DNA of 64,000 nt, from positions 1 to 64,000 of the forward strand of contig DAOUKG010000044.1 of NCBI GenBank assembly GCA_034421575.1, written 5' to 3'. Every line of letters starts with the position of its first letter. The first letter of the stretch is position 1. This stretch comes from VXLM01 sp034421575 (GTDB taxonomy: Bacteria; Chloroflexota; Dehalococcoidia; Lucifugimonadales; VXLM01). This document shows positions 41,877-50,276 of the stretch, piece after piece. Below the pieces are notes generated by a model. The model was not told the DNA's origin and searched no databases. It saw only the letters and a list, made by a program, of their open reading frames with translations. A program made the translations under genes and the position numbers.

Positions 41877-42836
41877 ATGAAAACAACCATCAAGGTCCTA
41901 GTATTCGGCCTTATAGTCCTCTCCGCCTTCATCGTCGCCTGCGGCGGGGAGGACGAGGCGCCCCAGACAATCAACGATTCGCCGGACTCGACATCCACCC
42001 ATCGCGAGCCGCCCGAGAGGCCCGACCGCGAGCCTCTCATCGAGAGCGAGACCACCGAGGACGGCTTCAAGGCAATCCTCGGCACCGGCGATCTTGGCGT
42101 AGGAAACGAGCGAATCGGTTTCGTGCTCACCTCCAAGACAGGATTCGTCAACAATGAAGGCGTACAGGTCACCCCGAGGTACGTCTCCGACGGCACCGAT
42201 GAGGTTGGGACCACCGTCGACACCGAATTCCAGCCGTGGCCCTACGGCAATCGCGGCCTCTACACTACCTATGTCGAATTCGACAAGCCCGGTCAGTGGC
42301 AGCTGGACATCTCCCTTCCCGTCGAGGGGGGAACGACATCGATAGTTCCGCTCTCTCTGGAGGTATTCGACACTTCCCATGCCCCCATGCAAGGGCACGT
42401 CGCCGTATCGACCAAGACCCGGACCGTGGACGACGTGGAGTCGCTCCAGGAGCTAACCACTGGCTCCCTGCAGGACCCTGACCTCTATCAGATCAGCCTG
42501 GACAAGGCCCTCGAAAACGAGATGCCCACTGTCGTCGTGTTCGCAAGTCCGGCCTTCTGCCAGAACGCCGTCTGTGGACCACAGGTCGATGTCCTCCAGG
42601 AGCTCAAGAACGCATACCCGACGGCCGTAAACTACGTGCATGTAGACTTCTACGACAACCCCCACGAGATCCAGGGTGACCTCGAACGCGCGGTCATTTC
42701 GCCCGCCGTCCGCGACTGGCGACTGCCCAGCATCGAGTGGACGTTCGTCATCGACAAGCAGGGCATCGTCACTGCCCGCTTCGAGGGCTTCGCGACCTTC
42801 GACGAGGTGGAGACGGCCCTGCGTCAGGTGCTCTAG
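41877..42836 (+). CDS. Thioredoxin-fold lipoprotein
   Basis: A 319-residue protein; GAGG lies 7 bases before ATG 41877. Signal VLVFGLIVLSAFIVAC (lipobox IVAC) is followed by an acidic linker. A middle beta-rich region (LGVGNERIGFVLTSKTGFVN, QWQLDISLPVEGGTT) resembles an Ig-like/copper-chaperone-type domain. The C-terminal thioredoxin fold has VVVFASPAFCQNAVCGPQVD, with C-x4-C rather than C-x2-C, and EWTFVIDKQGIVTARFEGF. The spacing is not the classical redox motif, so thiol chemistry is plausible but altered. Located 250 bases after another thioredoxin-like lipoprotein. Confidence 0.8.
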   Translation: MKTTIKVLVFGLIVLSAFIVACGGEDEAPQTINDSPDSTSTHREPPERPDREPLIESETTEDGFKAILGTGDLGVGNERIGFVLTSKTGFVNNEGVQVTPRYVSDGTDEVGTTVDTEFQPWPYGNRGLYTTYVEFDKPGQWQLDISLPVEGGTTSIVPLSLEVFDTSHAPMQGHVAVSTKTRTVDDVESLQELTTGSLQDPDLYQISLDKALENEMPTVVVFASPAFCQNAVCGPQVDVLQELKNAYPTAVNYVHVDFYDNPHEIQGDLERAVISPAVRDWRLPSIEWTFVIDKQGIVTARFEGFATFDEVETALRQVL

Positions 42837-42964
42837 GCCGTCTTCGGCGAAACGACGACCTTCAGCGGATTGAATCGAGTAGGCGTGACTCAATACCATA
42901 GGTCGCACAGCCTCCCGGCTGTTGCCCAATCTCACGAAGGGGCGCTGTTGCGACTGCGATCAGA

Positions 42965-43246
42965 ATGGTTGTCGCGAAGTTTCTATACGGAACCCTATAC
43001 CGGGTAGGGAAATTCTTTCGCAGGTGGGGCGCGTCGATGGTCGACGCGCTCCCTCCGTACAAGCGAGTCGAGGGCATCCTCGCCGACAAGGGCACCGACA
43101 CACGCGGCAACCACTACATCCTCGTCAACAACGAGATAATCGGCGTCGACTGGCTCACGTTCGATCTGCTCATCATCGGAGAGGCGCTCCGCATCCGCGC
43201 CACCCGCGCCAACCAGGCAATCAACATCGACCGCCTCTCTCCCTGA
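42965..43246 (+). CDS. Hypothetical 93-residue protein
   Basis: Frame MVVAKFLYGTLYRVGKFFRR, then GNHYILVNNEIIGVDWLTFD and LLIIGEALRIRATRA. A basic amphipathic N-terminus is followed by a mixed alpha/beta core. I do not recognise a family. The codon pattern looks coding and the ribosome site is weak. It ends 24 bases before a palindrome that separates it from the convergent molybdenum enzyme gene. Confidence 0.45.
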   Translation: MVVAKFLYGTLYRVGKFFRRWGASMVDALPPYKRVEGILADKGTDTRGNHYILVNNEIIGVDWLTFDLLIIGEALRIRATRANQAINIDRLSP

Positions 43247-43269
43247 GAGCACCCTTTGCTGGAAGAGCA

Positions 43270-43296
43270 TAGGGGCGGGTTTGAAACCCGCCCCTA
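43270..43296. terminator. Perfect palindrome between convergent genes
   Basis: TAGGGGCGGGTTT (43270-43282), one G, then AAACCCGCCCCTA (43284-43296): 13-bp perfect arms. It sits midway between the 3' ends of the 93-residue gene and the XDH-type gene, where a bidirectional terminator is expected. A copy at 60779 has compensating changes in both arms. Confidence 0.65.
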
Positions 43297-43334
43297 CCAC
43301 AATTGCAAACGTTGACCTGTAATCGCGACCGGGC

Positions 43335-45593
43335 CTATCCCCCGTTCTGGCTCCAGAGCGACTGCATGACATTGACGGGGTTCATCGGCAGCACTTCCAT
43401 GCGGACCCCGACGGCCTTGTAGATCGCGTTGGCGATGGCCGCGGGCGGGGGCACGATGTTCACCTCGCCGACTCCGCGCACCCCGAAGGGATGGCCGGGA
43501 TTGGCGACCTCGACAACGACCGTGTCGATCATCGGAAGGTCGTTGGCGACCGGCATGCGGTAGTCGAGGAACGTGCTGTTCGCCATGCGACCCTCGCCGG
43601 TCATGAAGTACTCTTCGTTGAGCGCCCATCCAATGCCCTGCGCGCTGCCGCCCTGCATCTGGCCTTCGACGTAGCTGGGATGTACGGCCTTGCCCACGTC
43701 CTGAACGGTGGTGAAGCGCAGTATCGACACCTTGCCGGTCTCGGGGTCGACCTCAAGGTCGACGATGTTGCCGCAGTAGGCAGAGCCGGCTCCCGCCGCA
43801 TCGACGGTTGCCCGTCCCACGATGGGGTTGCCGGTGCCGCCGATCTGTCCGGCAAGCTCCTTGAAGCTCATGGACAGCTCCGAGTCGACCTTCGACCGGA
43901 ACACGCCGTCGACGAGCTCCACCGAGTCCGGTTCGACGTCCCAGATCAGCGCGGCGCTGTCGATCATCTGACGCTTGACGTCCTGGGCGGCGTCGTGGGC
44001 AGCCATGCCGGTCGCGAAGGTGACACGGCTCCCGCCCGTCCCTGCGGTGAAACCGATCTCGTCGGTGCTGACGACCATCGGGTGAAAGTCCTCGACCGGA
44101 ATGCCCAGCACTTCTGCCGCCTGCATCGAAATTGACGTGCGTGTCCCTCCAATGTCAGGCGACCCCTCGACGAGGCTGCAGGTGCCGTCCGAGTGGACGT
44201 TGATGTTCACGCTTGACGGGCCGCCTCCATTGATCCACCACCCGACCGCGACTCCGCGACCAGTGTTGGGGCCTTCCAGCGGTGCGTCGTAGTGCGGGTG
44301 CGCCTTCATCGCGTCGATCACCTCGACGAGGCCGATGGCCGGGAAGACGGGACCGTCGATGCGCCGCGTTCCCTCTTTCGCTGCGTTCATCAGGCGAAAT
44401 TCCAAGGGGTCGATGCCGATCTTCTCCGCCAGCTCGTCAACCACAGTCTCGGCGGCAAACTCGGCGTTCGTCGCTCCGGGAGCGCGATAGGCGTTCGTGG
44501 AAGGCTTGTTGACGTAGACGCCGAAGCCCTCGATGTCACCGTGTTCAAGGTCGTAGGGAGCGAACACGCACATGGTGCCCGGGCCGATCATCGAGCCCGC
44601 GTATGCACCCGACTCGTAGGCGAGCATCGCCTTGGCGGCAGTGAGCTTGCCCTCCTTGGTCGCGCCCATCTTTATGACGATGTGCGATCCGGGGGTCGGG
44701 CCGGTTGCCTCGAGGTCCTCCGTGCGCGTCATGATGATCTTCACGGGACGATTGGTCTTTCGCGAGAGGTATGCCGCCAGTGGCGCTCCGTACGGCTCGA
44801 ACTTTCCGCCGAATCCACCACCGATCTCCTGCGGGGTCAAAACAACCTGCGACTCCGAGACACCTAGCGCATTGGCCGTGCCGTCACGGACTTCCACCGG
44901 CCCCTGTGTGCTGCACCAGATGTGGACGCGACCGTCCTTCTTCCAGTGCACGGTGGTGTTCTGAGGCTCGATGTACCCCTGGTGCACGGTGGCAGTGTCG
45001 AAGGTGCGCTCGATGATGAAGTCGGCCTGGGCGAAACCCTCTTCCACATCGCCCTTGACGTGGTGGATGTATTCTTCGATGTTCGTCGGCGTGTCGTTGT
45101 CATCGCCGTGGTAATCGGAGCGGTTCTTCTCGTGCAGAATCGGAGCGCCGTCGGCGAGGGCCTGGGGGGCCGTCATCACAGACGGCAGCATCTCGTACTC
45201 GACCTCGATGAGGGCCAGCGCCTCCTCGGCGTCATGGATGGTGTTCGCCGCGACCCCCGCGATGGGATGTCCTTTGTACAGCACCTTCTTGCTGGCCATC
45301 AGCGACTCCCGCAGGTCCTCGTGCTCCCCGTCCTGCGGGAAGTCGGCAGCGGTCGTTACGGCGCGGACGCCGGGATGCGCCTCCGCCTTGCTCGTGTCAA
45401 TGGACTTGATGACCGCGTGCGCGTGCGGACTCCGAAGTATCTTCCCGTACAGCAGCCCCGTCGGGTACTGGTCTGCACCGTACTTGGCGACGCCCGTCAC
45501 CTTGTCCGCCCCGTCGTGGCGGATGGGACGCTTCCCGACAGTCGTGTACTCGACCTCGGATAGGACTACGTTCGGCTCATAGGTTGTGGTCAC
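43335..45593 (-). CDS. Xanthine dehydrogenase-family molybdopterin large subunit
   Basis: A 752-residue protein of the XDH/CO-dehydrogenase/aldehyde oxidase large-subunit family. The start GKRPIRHDGADKVTGVAKYG is the family opening; EIGGGFGGKFEPYGAP and STNAYRAPGATNAEFAAE surround the cofactor; the catalytic Glu is in RGVGEVNIVPPPAAIANAI. It lacks the VAYRCSFR loop typical of form I CO dehydrogenase, so CO oxidation is unlikely. No FAD or [2Fe-2S] subunit genes flank it, which is unusual; they may be elsewhere. Expected partners are the xdhC/mocA pair at 13420-15437. Upstream is the inverted 45-bp array. Confidence 0.9.
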   Translation of the reverse strand: MTTTYEPNVVLSEVEYTTVGKRPIRHDGADKVTGVAKYGADQYPTGLLYGKILRSPHAHAVIKSIDTSKAEAHPGVRAVTTAADFPQDGEHEDLRESLMASKKVLYKGHPIAGVAANTIHDAEEALALIEVEYEMLPSVMTAPQALADGAPILHEKNRSDYHGDDNDTPTNIEEYIHHVKGDVEEGFAQADFIIERTFDTATVHQGYIEPQNTTVHWKKDGRVHIWCSTQGPVEVRDGTANALGVSESQVVLTPQEIGGGFGGKFEPYGAPLAAYLSRKTNRPVKIIMTRTEDLEATGPTPGSHIVIKMGATKEGKLTAAKAMLAYESGAYAGSMIGPGTMCVFAPYDLEHGDIEGFGVYVNKPSTNAYRAPGATNAEFAAETVVDELAEKIGIDPLEFRLMNAAKEGTRRIDGPVFPAIGLVEVIDAMKAHPHYDAPLEGPNTGRGVAVGWWINGGGPSSVNINVHSDGTCSLVEGSPDIGGTRTSISMQAAEVLGIPVEDFHPMVVSTDEIGFTAGTGGSRVTFATGMAAHDAAQDVKRQMIDSAALIWDVEPDSVELVDGVFRSKVDSELSMSFKELAGQIGGTGNPIVGRATVDAAGAGSAYCGNIVDLEVDPETGKVSILRFTTVQDVGKAVHPSYVEGQMQGGSAQGIGWALNEEYFMTGEGRMANSTFLDYRMPVANDLPMIDTVVVEVANPGHPFGVRGVGEVNIVPPPAAIANAIYKAVGVRMEVLPMNPVNVMQSLWSQNGG

Positions 45594-45780
45594 GGATACA
45601 CCTCATGTATTGCGAGATTGGCTGGGACGAATTAAAGCAGGAATGGCACGGCAGCGCAATCGGAGACGGCCCCTACTTGACTGGCATCGATCCTGCCACG
45701 ACGGGATGCTATGGCCCGTCAAGAAGATACCTGACAGGGGGCATGGCTCGGCTGACAGCACCTCAAAATTCTCGAAAAAC

Positions 45781-45825
45781 ACGCCATTATGCGCCATTTC
45801 GCGCCACTTTGTGCGTTATTGTCAA
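45781..45825 (-). other. 45-bp array TTGACAATAA-N9-(TGGCGC-N4)x3, copy 2
   Basis: On the minus strand TTGACAATAA (45825-45816), nine bases, TGGCGC (45806-45801), four bases, TGGCGC (45796-45791), four bases, TGGCGT (45786-45781). Spacing is identical to 10606-10650. The repeats lie one helical turn apart and are about 190 bases upstream of the XDH-type gene. Alternatively it is the remnant of a short conserved reading frame (KVA-NGA stop WR-F). Confidence 0.5.
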
Positions 45826-45877
45826 TTAGGCAGATTGAATGAATGAGGCGCAAACTAAGGTGTAACTGGCTTCACCA

Positions 45878-47056
45878 TCACTCAATCTCCGTCACCTCAT
45901 CCAACGCCGGTAGCACACCCGACTCCAGCTCGTCGTACGGCTCGAAGCCGACCGAGATGCGGACCATTCCGGGATAGGGGAAGCGCTCCTCGCCCCAGAC
46001 TGTGGCGACGTGGAGCATGATGGTCGTGGGGTCGCCAAGCGTCGGGACGTAGGAGATCGTGTCGGCGACGGCCTTGACGAAGGCGTCCGCGGCAGAGCGC
46101 CCTCCCTTGAAGTCGACGTTTATCATCGCTCCGTAGCCACGTCCGCCGAAGGTCTTGGCGGCCTCGTTGTGGGTGTCGTGGGACGCGAGACCGGGATACC
46201 GAACGCGCTTGACGGCGGGATGCCCCGACATCGCTGCCGCCAGCTTCGAAGCGTTCTCGCATTGAGCCGCGAACCTCAGGCCGAACGTGCGCGCTTGTGT
46301 ATTGAGGCGGTAGGCGTCGTCCGCGCTCAGGATGTTCCCGACATACTTCCGGTACAGCATGGCGTCTTTGCGGATGCGGGAGTCGTTCCCGCACACGACT
46401 CCCGCAGTCAGGTTGCCGTGTCCGCCCAGGTACTTGGTCGCGCTATGCACGACGATATCCGCCCCGTGCTCCAGTGGACGCCAGAGACGCGAGGTGGCGA
46501 AGGTGTTGTCCACGACGGCCGCTATATCGCGCTTCTTCGCCATCTCGATGATCTTTCGACCGTCCGAGACGATCAGCAGCGGGTTCGTTACCGGCTCGAA
46601 GTACAGAAGGGACGGCTCGACGCGGTCGAGCAGGTCCTCGAGCCTGTCGAGGTCGTATCGCTCCTCGCCCTCCTCGGTATGGAACCGCATGACATCGATG
46701 CCCCGTCGGCCTATGAGGACGTTCTCAATGTAGTCGTTCGTGCCGCCGTAGAGCTCGCTGAAGAAGAGCCAAGGGCCGGTATTCTCGCCGCGTTGGAAGA
46801 CCGAGAGGGCCGTGTCGATAGCCGCCATCCCTGAAGCAGTGAGGACGGCCCATCTCGAACCCTCCATCTCCGCAAGCAGTTCCTCCGTCTCCGCGACGTT
46901 CGGGTTTCCGTATCGGCTATACGAAAAACGGTCGGCACTCTGCGGGTACTCCTCCTCCTTCGCGAACACGTCCGCCGCCTCGCCTATTGTGTCAAAGAGG
47001 AACCCCGCGTTGCGATAGATCGGGAGGCGCTTCGTGCGCTGTGGCTTCGGCGGCAT
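45878..47056 (-). CDS. Cys/Met-metabolism PLP enzyme (cystathionine gamma-synthase-like)
   Basis: A 392-residue fold-type I enzyme. ATG 47056 is chosen; a GTG two codons earlier is possible. FSYSRYGNPNVAETEELLAE binds PLP phosphate of the neighbouring subunit and VVHSATKYLGGHGNLTAGVV carries the PLP lysine. The group includes cystathionine gamma-synthase, beta- and gamma-lyases and O-acetylhomoserine sulfhydrylase, which cannot be separated by eye. It starts 9 bases after the amidohydrolase stop, a likely operon. No other methionine genes are near. Confidence 0.88.
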   Translation of the reverse strand: MPPKPQRTKRLPIYRNAGFLFDTIGEAADVFAKEEEYPQSADRFSYSRYGNPNVAETEELLAEMEGSRWAVLTASGMAAIDTALSVFQRGENTGPWLFFSELYGGTNDYIENVLIGRRGIDVMRFHTEEGEERYDLDRLEDLLDRVEPSLLYFEPVTNPLLIVSDGRKIIEMAKKRDIAAVVDNTFATSRLWRPLEHGADIVVHSATKYLGGHGNLTAGVVCGNDSRIRKDAMLYRKYVGNILSADDAYRLNTQARTFGLRFAAQCENASKLAAAMSGHPAVKRVRYPGLASHDTHNEAAKTFGGRGYGAMINVDFKGGRSAADAFVKAVADTISYVPTLGDPTTIMLHVATVWGEERFPYPGMVRISVGFEPYDELESGVLPALDEVTEIE

Positions 47057-47065
47057 CGTCACGCT

Positions 47066-47908
47066 CTAACCCAACCGGTAGAACCGTGCGGCGTTCCCGC
47101 CCATCAGCTTTGCGTAGTCGTCCGGGCCGATGTCCCCGACCGCCGCAACTGCGCCTTCCCTGATCGATTCGTAGCCATCGACAAGCAAGCACACAGGCCA
47201 GTCGCTGCCCCACATGAGCCGGTCGTACCCGAAGCAGTCGATCACGTGAGCAACGTAGGGCATTATCTCAGCTTGCCAAGTCGCGGGGTTGGCCTCGGTC
47301 GCCATGCCGGAGACCTTGCAGTGCATCCCGGGTATCTCGGCGACCCTGGCGATATCCCCCGCCCACGGCTCCATTCGTCCATCCGCAATTTCCGGCTTGG
47401 CGATGTGGTCGACGACCATCCGCAGGTCGGGGACCCTGTCCGCCAGCTCCGGGATGTGCTTGAGGTGCGGCGGTCGCAGCAGGAGATCGTAGGCAAGCTC
47501 GCGCTGCGCAAGTTCGCGGAGGCCCCGAACAACGTCGTCTCGGAGAAGCCACCGCTCGTCCGGCTCGTCGTGGACCTGGTGTCGGACGCCGACGAACTTC
47601 GGCATCTCCTGCATCCGGTCCAGCGTCGCGCCCACGTTCTCGTCAGTCAGGTCTACCCACGCGACAACGCCCGCGATGGAGTCTGCGCTCGCGGCGAGGT
47701 CGAACAGCAGGTCCGCCTCGTCCATCGTCATCTGCGCCTGCACGACGACGGTCTTGGATATCCCCGCCCGTTCGAGGTGTGGGGCCAGATCTTCGGGCAG
47801 GTAGCTGCGCCGCAGGACGTTGTCGCCCTCCGGCATCCACGGATATTCGAGACGGTCGATGTCCCAGAAGTGCTGGTGACTGTCTACCGTCGGAACGGAA
47901 TCATTCAC
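47066..47908 (-). CDS. Amidohydrolase-family lactonase (fuconolactonase-like)
   Basis: A 280-residue TIM-barrel hydrolase. VDSHQHFWDIDRLEYPWMPE (the H-x-H start), FVGVRHQVHDEPDERWLLRD, MVVDHIAKPEI and DRLMWGSDWPVCL mark the metal-dependent amidohydrolase-2 family containing L-fuconolactonase and 4-sulfomuconolactonase-type enzymes. A rhamnose-mutarotase gene lies 110 bases upstream on the same strand, supporting deoxy-sugar lactone hydrolysis. The rest of the pathway is not present here. Confidence 0.85.
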   Translation of the reverse strand: MNDSVPTVDSHQHFWDIDRLEYPWMPEGDNVLRRSYLPEDLAPHLERAGISKTVVVQAQMTMDEADLLFDLAASADSIAGVVAWVDLTDENVGATLDRMQEMPKFVGVRHQVHDEPDERWLLRDDVVRGLRELAQRELAYDLLLRPPHLKHIPELADRVPDLRMVVDHIAKPEIADGRMEPWAGDIARVAEIPGMHCKVSGMATEANPATWQAEIMPYVAHVIDCFGYDRLMWGSDWPVCLLVDGYESIREGAVAAVGDIGPDDYAKLMGGNAARFYRLG

Positions 47909-48017
47909 TGTGCGCTCCCCTGCCCTTGCGTCTCAATCGCAAGACTGTGAGCTTGTCGAAGGGCCGTCCATGGTTCGACAGGCTCACCACGAACGGTTTT
48001 CATACACTTGGCCTGCC

Positions 48018-48371
48018 TTATTCCTCCCTCGGCCAGTCGTACAAGTCCCACACCTGCTCCATCTGCGCCCACCACTCTCCTGGCATCGCGCCGGGCGCCC
48101 TCTCCTGGAATCCACGCATGAACTCGTCCCACTCCTTCGCGCGCGGTTCTTCGGTATACCGCGCCAGGTCCGCGGGGAAGTGGAAATCGTCCGGCACCTC
48201 GACGTACATGAACAGCCTGCACCCCAAGAGGAATATCTTCATCTTCTCGATGCCGAGACGCTTCAGGCTGTCGAGCGCCTCAGGCCAGACGGCCCGGTGA
48301 TGCTCGATGTACCGTTCGATGAGGGCCGGATCGTCCCTGAGGTCGAGGGCCATGGCGTACGACTTGGTCAT
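48018..48371 (-). CDS. rhaM: L-rhamnose mutarotase family protein
   Basis: A 117-residue protein of the RhaM/DUF718 family: IERYIEHHRAVWPEALDSLK is the N-terminal helix with the catalytic His, MKIFLLGCRLFMYVEVPDDF the beta strand and MPGEWWAQMEQVWDL the C-terminal signature. It interconverts alpha and beta anomers of rhamnose or fucose. With the lactonase-like gene it suggests a deoxy-sugar pathway. Intergenic 47909-48017 holds a GTGAGC-TGTCGAAGGGCC repeat pair. Confidence 0.9.
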   Translation of the reverse strand: MTKSYAMALDLRDDPALIERYIEHHRAVWPEALDSLKRLGIEKMKIFLLGCRLFMYVEVPDDFHFPADLARYTEEPRAKEWDEFMRGFQERAPGAMPGEWWAQMEQVWDLYDWPREE

Positions 48372-48423
48372 AGGTCAAAGGTACTGGAATCGCCGAGAGC
48401 GGTCAACGTGGCCAAACAGCTAT

Positions 48424-48495
48424 CGTCACTCCCACGAAGGCAGGAGTCCATAACTCCCTCTCCCATCGTGTGGGAGAGAGCTGCGGTGAGGGTGA
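48424..48495. repeat. Diverged composite hairpin repeats
   Basis: CGTCACTCCCACGAAGGCAG (a decayed copy of the CGTCATTCCCG hairpin) followed by CTCCCTCTCCCATCGTGTGG and GAGAGAGCTGCGGTGAGGGT, a decayed copy of the C-rich hairpin in which both arms changed together (CTCTCCCA/TGGGAGAG). It fills the gap before the aminotransferase 3' end. Confidence 0.65.
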
Positions 48496-48519
48496 AAGGC
48501 CCAGCCAGGAAACGTCCCC

Positions 48520-49440
48520 TCACTCCAGCCAGCGGGTGTATTGGGCCACCGTATCGATACCCACCAACCCGCTGTAGGACTGCTGCAGCCGGTCCGTGAC
48601 GGGACCCGGCACGCCGCCCTCGCCGACGGACGCCCCGTTGAAGGTCGAAACGGGACAGATGCACAGACTCGTCGACGTTACGAATATTTCGTCCGCCGTG
48701 TAGGCGTCGAACATGTCGATGTCGTCTTCCGTGGTCTCGATGCCAAGCTCGTGCGCCATTTCCATGGTCGCCTGACGGCTGATGCCGCCCAGCACGAACT
48801 GGCTCTTCGGCGTGCGGATCGCTCCATCCTTGACGAGGAAGATGTTGCTGCCGTTGCCCTCGCACAGGTTGCCGTTCATGTCGAGCAGGATGGCGTAGGC
48901 GTTTGGGTCCTGCGCCCGCGCCTCCATGTCGGCCTGGATGAGGTTGATGTAGTTATGCGTCTTGGCACGAGGACTCGCCGCGTCGGGCGGCGTTCGCCGG
49001 ACGGAGGGCGTGATGATGGGCATCCCGTCGCGATAGTAGTGTGCGCGCTCCTTGAACGGGATGGGGAAGCACTCGATGATGACCGTGGGCCGGTCGGCAG
49101 CGGACTGGATGTCCCCGCCCGCTAGTCGAAGGCCTCTCGTCACTCGCTGCGTCACCCAGGTGTCGTCGTGCTCTTCCACGGTCGGAAGGTTGCGTTCGAG
49201 CACTTCCATCGTGAGGTCGGACATCTCGTCCTTTGTCATCTGCGGATCAATGCGCATCCACCTGAGCGACTCGTACAGCCTATCGAGGTGCTCGTCCAGC
49301 CGGAATATCTCATGGCCGAACGTGCGCGTCGTGTCAAACACCGCGTCCCCCAGGATGAACCCCCGGTCGCTGATAGAGACCGACGCCTGGCTCTCCGGCA
49401 CGATCTCCCCGTTTACGTATGCAACCCTCTCCTGTGTCAT
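48520..49440 (-). CDS. Class IV PLP aminotransferase (IlvE/D-amino-acid type)
   Basis: A 306-residue fold-type IV enzyme. VNGEIVPESQASVSISDRGF starts the family, the PLP lysine is in RAKTHNYINLIQADMEARAQ, then LLDMNGNLCEGNGSNIFLVK and LGGISRQATMEMAHELGIET. These are shared by branched-chain and D-amino acid aminotransferases and aminodeoxychorismate lyase; the substrate is not separable by eye. No ilv genes are near. The true start ATG 49440 is 5 bases past GGTAGGG-type sequence. Confidence 0.88.
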   Translation of the reverse strand: MTQERVAYVNGEIVPESQASVSISDRGFILGDAVFDTTRTFGHEIFRLDEHLDRLYESLRWMRIDPQMTKDEMSDLTMEVLERNLPTVEEHDDTWVTQRVTRGLRLAGGDIQSAADRPTVIIECFPIPFKERAHYYRDGMPIITPSVRRTPPDAASPRAKTHNYINLIQADMEARAQDPNAYAILLDMNGNLCEGNGSNIFLVKDGAIRTPKSQFVLGGISRQATMEMAHELGIETTEDDIDMFDAYTADEIFVTSTSLCICPVSTFNGASVGEGGVPGPVTDRLQQSYSGLVGIDTVAQYTRWLE

Positions 49441-49480
49441 CCCTACCTCCGTTTATGTAGCCTATGCTTTTGTTTGCGCC

Positions 49481-49538
49481 GCTCGTGGTGAGCCTGTCGA
49501 ACCATGAAAGGCCCTTCGACAAGCTCAGGGCGAGCGGA
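49481..49538. repeat. Dispersed repeat pair GTGAGCCTGTCGAACC / CTTCGACAAGCTCAGGGC
   Basis: CTCGTGGTGAGCCTGTCGAA followed by CCCTTCGACAAGCTCAGGGC; the same two modules recur near 47945, 63851 and, in part, 6750 and 8508. TTCGACA and TGTCGAA are mutually inverted. The gap also has no gene. Confidence 0.6.
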
Positions 49539-49591
49539 TTCATCTTACTATTGAATCTGTTGGTATAGCCCCTCGACTGTAAGGGCGGTGA

Positions 49592-50257
49592 CTACCACCC
49601 GGACGGATCCTTGAACTTGTATCCGACGTTCCACACCGTCTCGATGAACTGGTGGTCGCGGTCCTCGATCTTGCTTCGCAGCCGCCGGATGTGTACGTCA
49701 ACCGTGCGTGTCCCGCCGAGGTAGTCATATCCCCAGATGCGTTCGAGGAGCTGTTCTCGTGTGTACACCCTGCCCGGATTCGTCGCCATCAGCAAGAGCA
49801 ACTCATATTCCTTGTAGCGGAGGTTCACGCTCCGCCCACTCACGGTAACTTCGTAGTTCGTGTGATTGATCGAAAGGTCTCCCGCCCGCACTACGCTGTC
49901 GCTCTTTTCCGGGCGGGAACTCAGCACGCGGCGCGCGCGGAGAATTATCTCACCCGGCCGCGCGGGCACGACCATCACGTCCGCAACGGGAAGCGAATGG
50001 TCGAACATGCCGACGCCGTGCTCCGGCACCAGAGCGATTGTGGGGATCTTCAACCTCGTGAATTCCTGGAGACACGCCTTGACCGTGGCGTCCGCCATAG
50101 TCGTGGTGTCCAGGAGGGCCAGGTCCACTCCCTCGTAGTCGGAGGCCGCTTTCATATCCGAAATGTTGGCCGTCAGTGACGCGACTATACCCTCGCCGCG
50201 CAGCTCTGCCGGATAGTCGGCGACTTTGCTTCCTATGCGTATCGGGTGTGTCGACAT
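49592..50257 (-). CDS. OmpR-type winged-helix regulator with degenerate receiver
   Basis: A 221-residue protein. The C-terminal DNA-binding domain is complete: VNLRYKEYELLLLMATNPGR, TREQLLERIWGYDYLGGTRT and VDVHIRRLRSKIED with HQFIETVWNVGYKF. The N-terminal 115 residues keep the receiver length, and D50 (DLALLD) stands where the phospho-acceptor should be. The N-terminal acidic pair is absent (IRIGSKVAD), the switch Thr/Ser is P (LVPEHG) and the conserved Lys is V (VMVVPARPGE). Phosphorylation is therefore doubtful. No sensor kinase is nearby. It may respond to a ligand or to dimerisation; the targets are unknown. Confidence 0.85.
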   Translation of the reverse strand: MSTHPIRIGSKVADYPAELRGEGIVASLTANISDMKAASDYEGVDLALLDTTTMADATVKACLQEFTRLKIPTIALVPEHGVGMFDHSLPVADVMVVPARPGEIILRARRVLSSRPEKSDSVVRAGDLSINHTNYEVTVSGRSVNLRYKEYELLLLMATNPGRVYTREQLLERIWGYDYLGGTRTVDVHIRRLRSKIEDRDHQFIETVWNVGYKFKDPSGW

Positions 50258-50276
50258 GTCGGTATTCCGCGAGCGT

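Noticed and set aside
41626..41880. An 84-codon frame between the two thioredoxin-like genes
   Set aside because: It spans the 68-bp dispersed repeat and has no ribosome site or family features.
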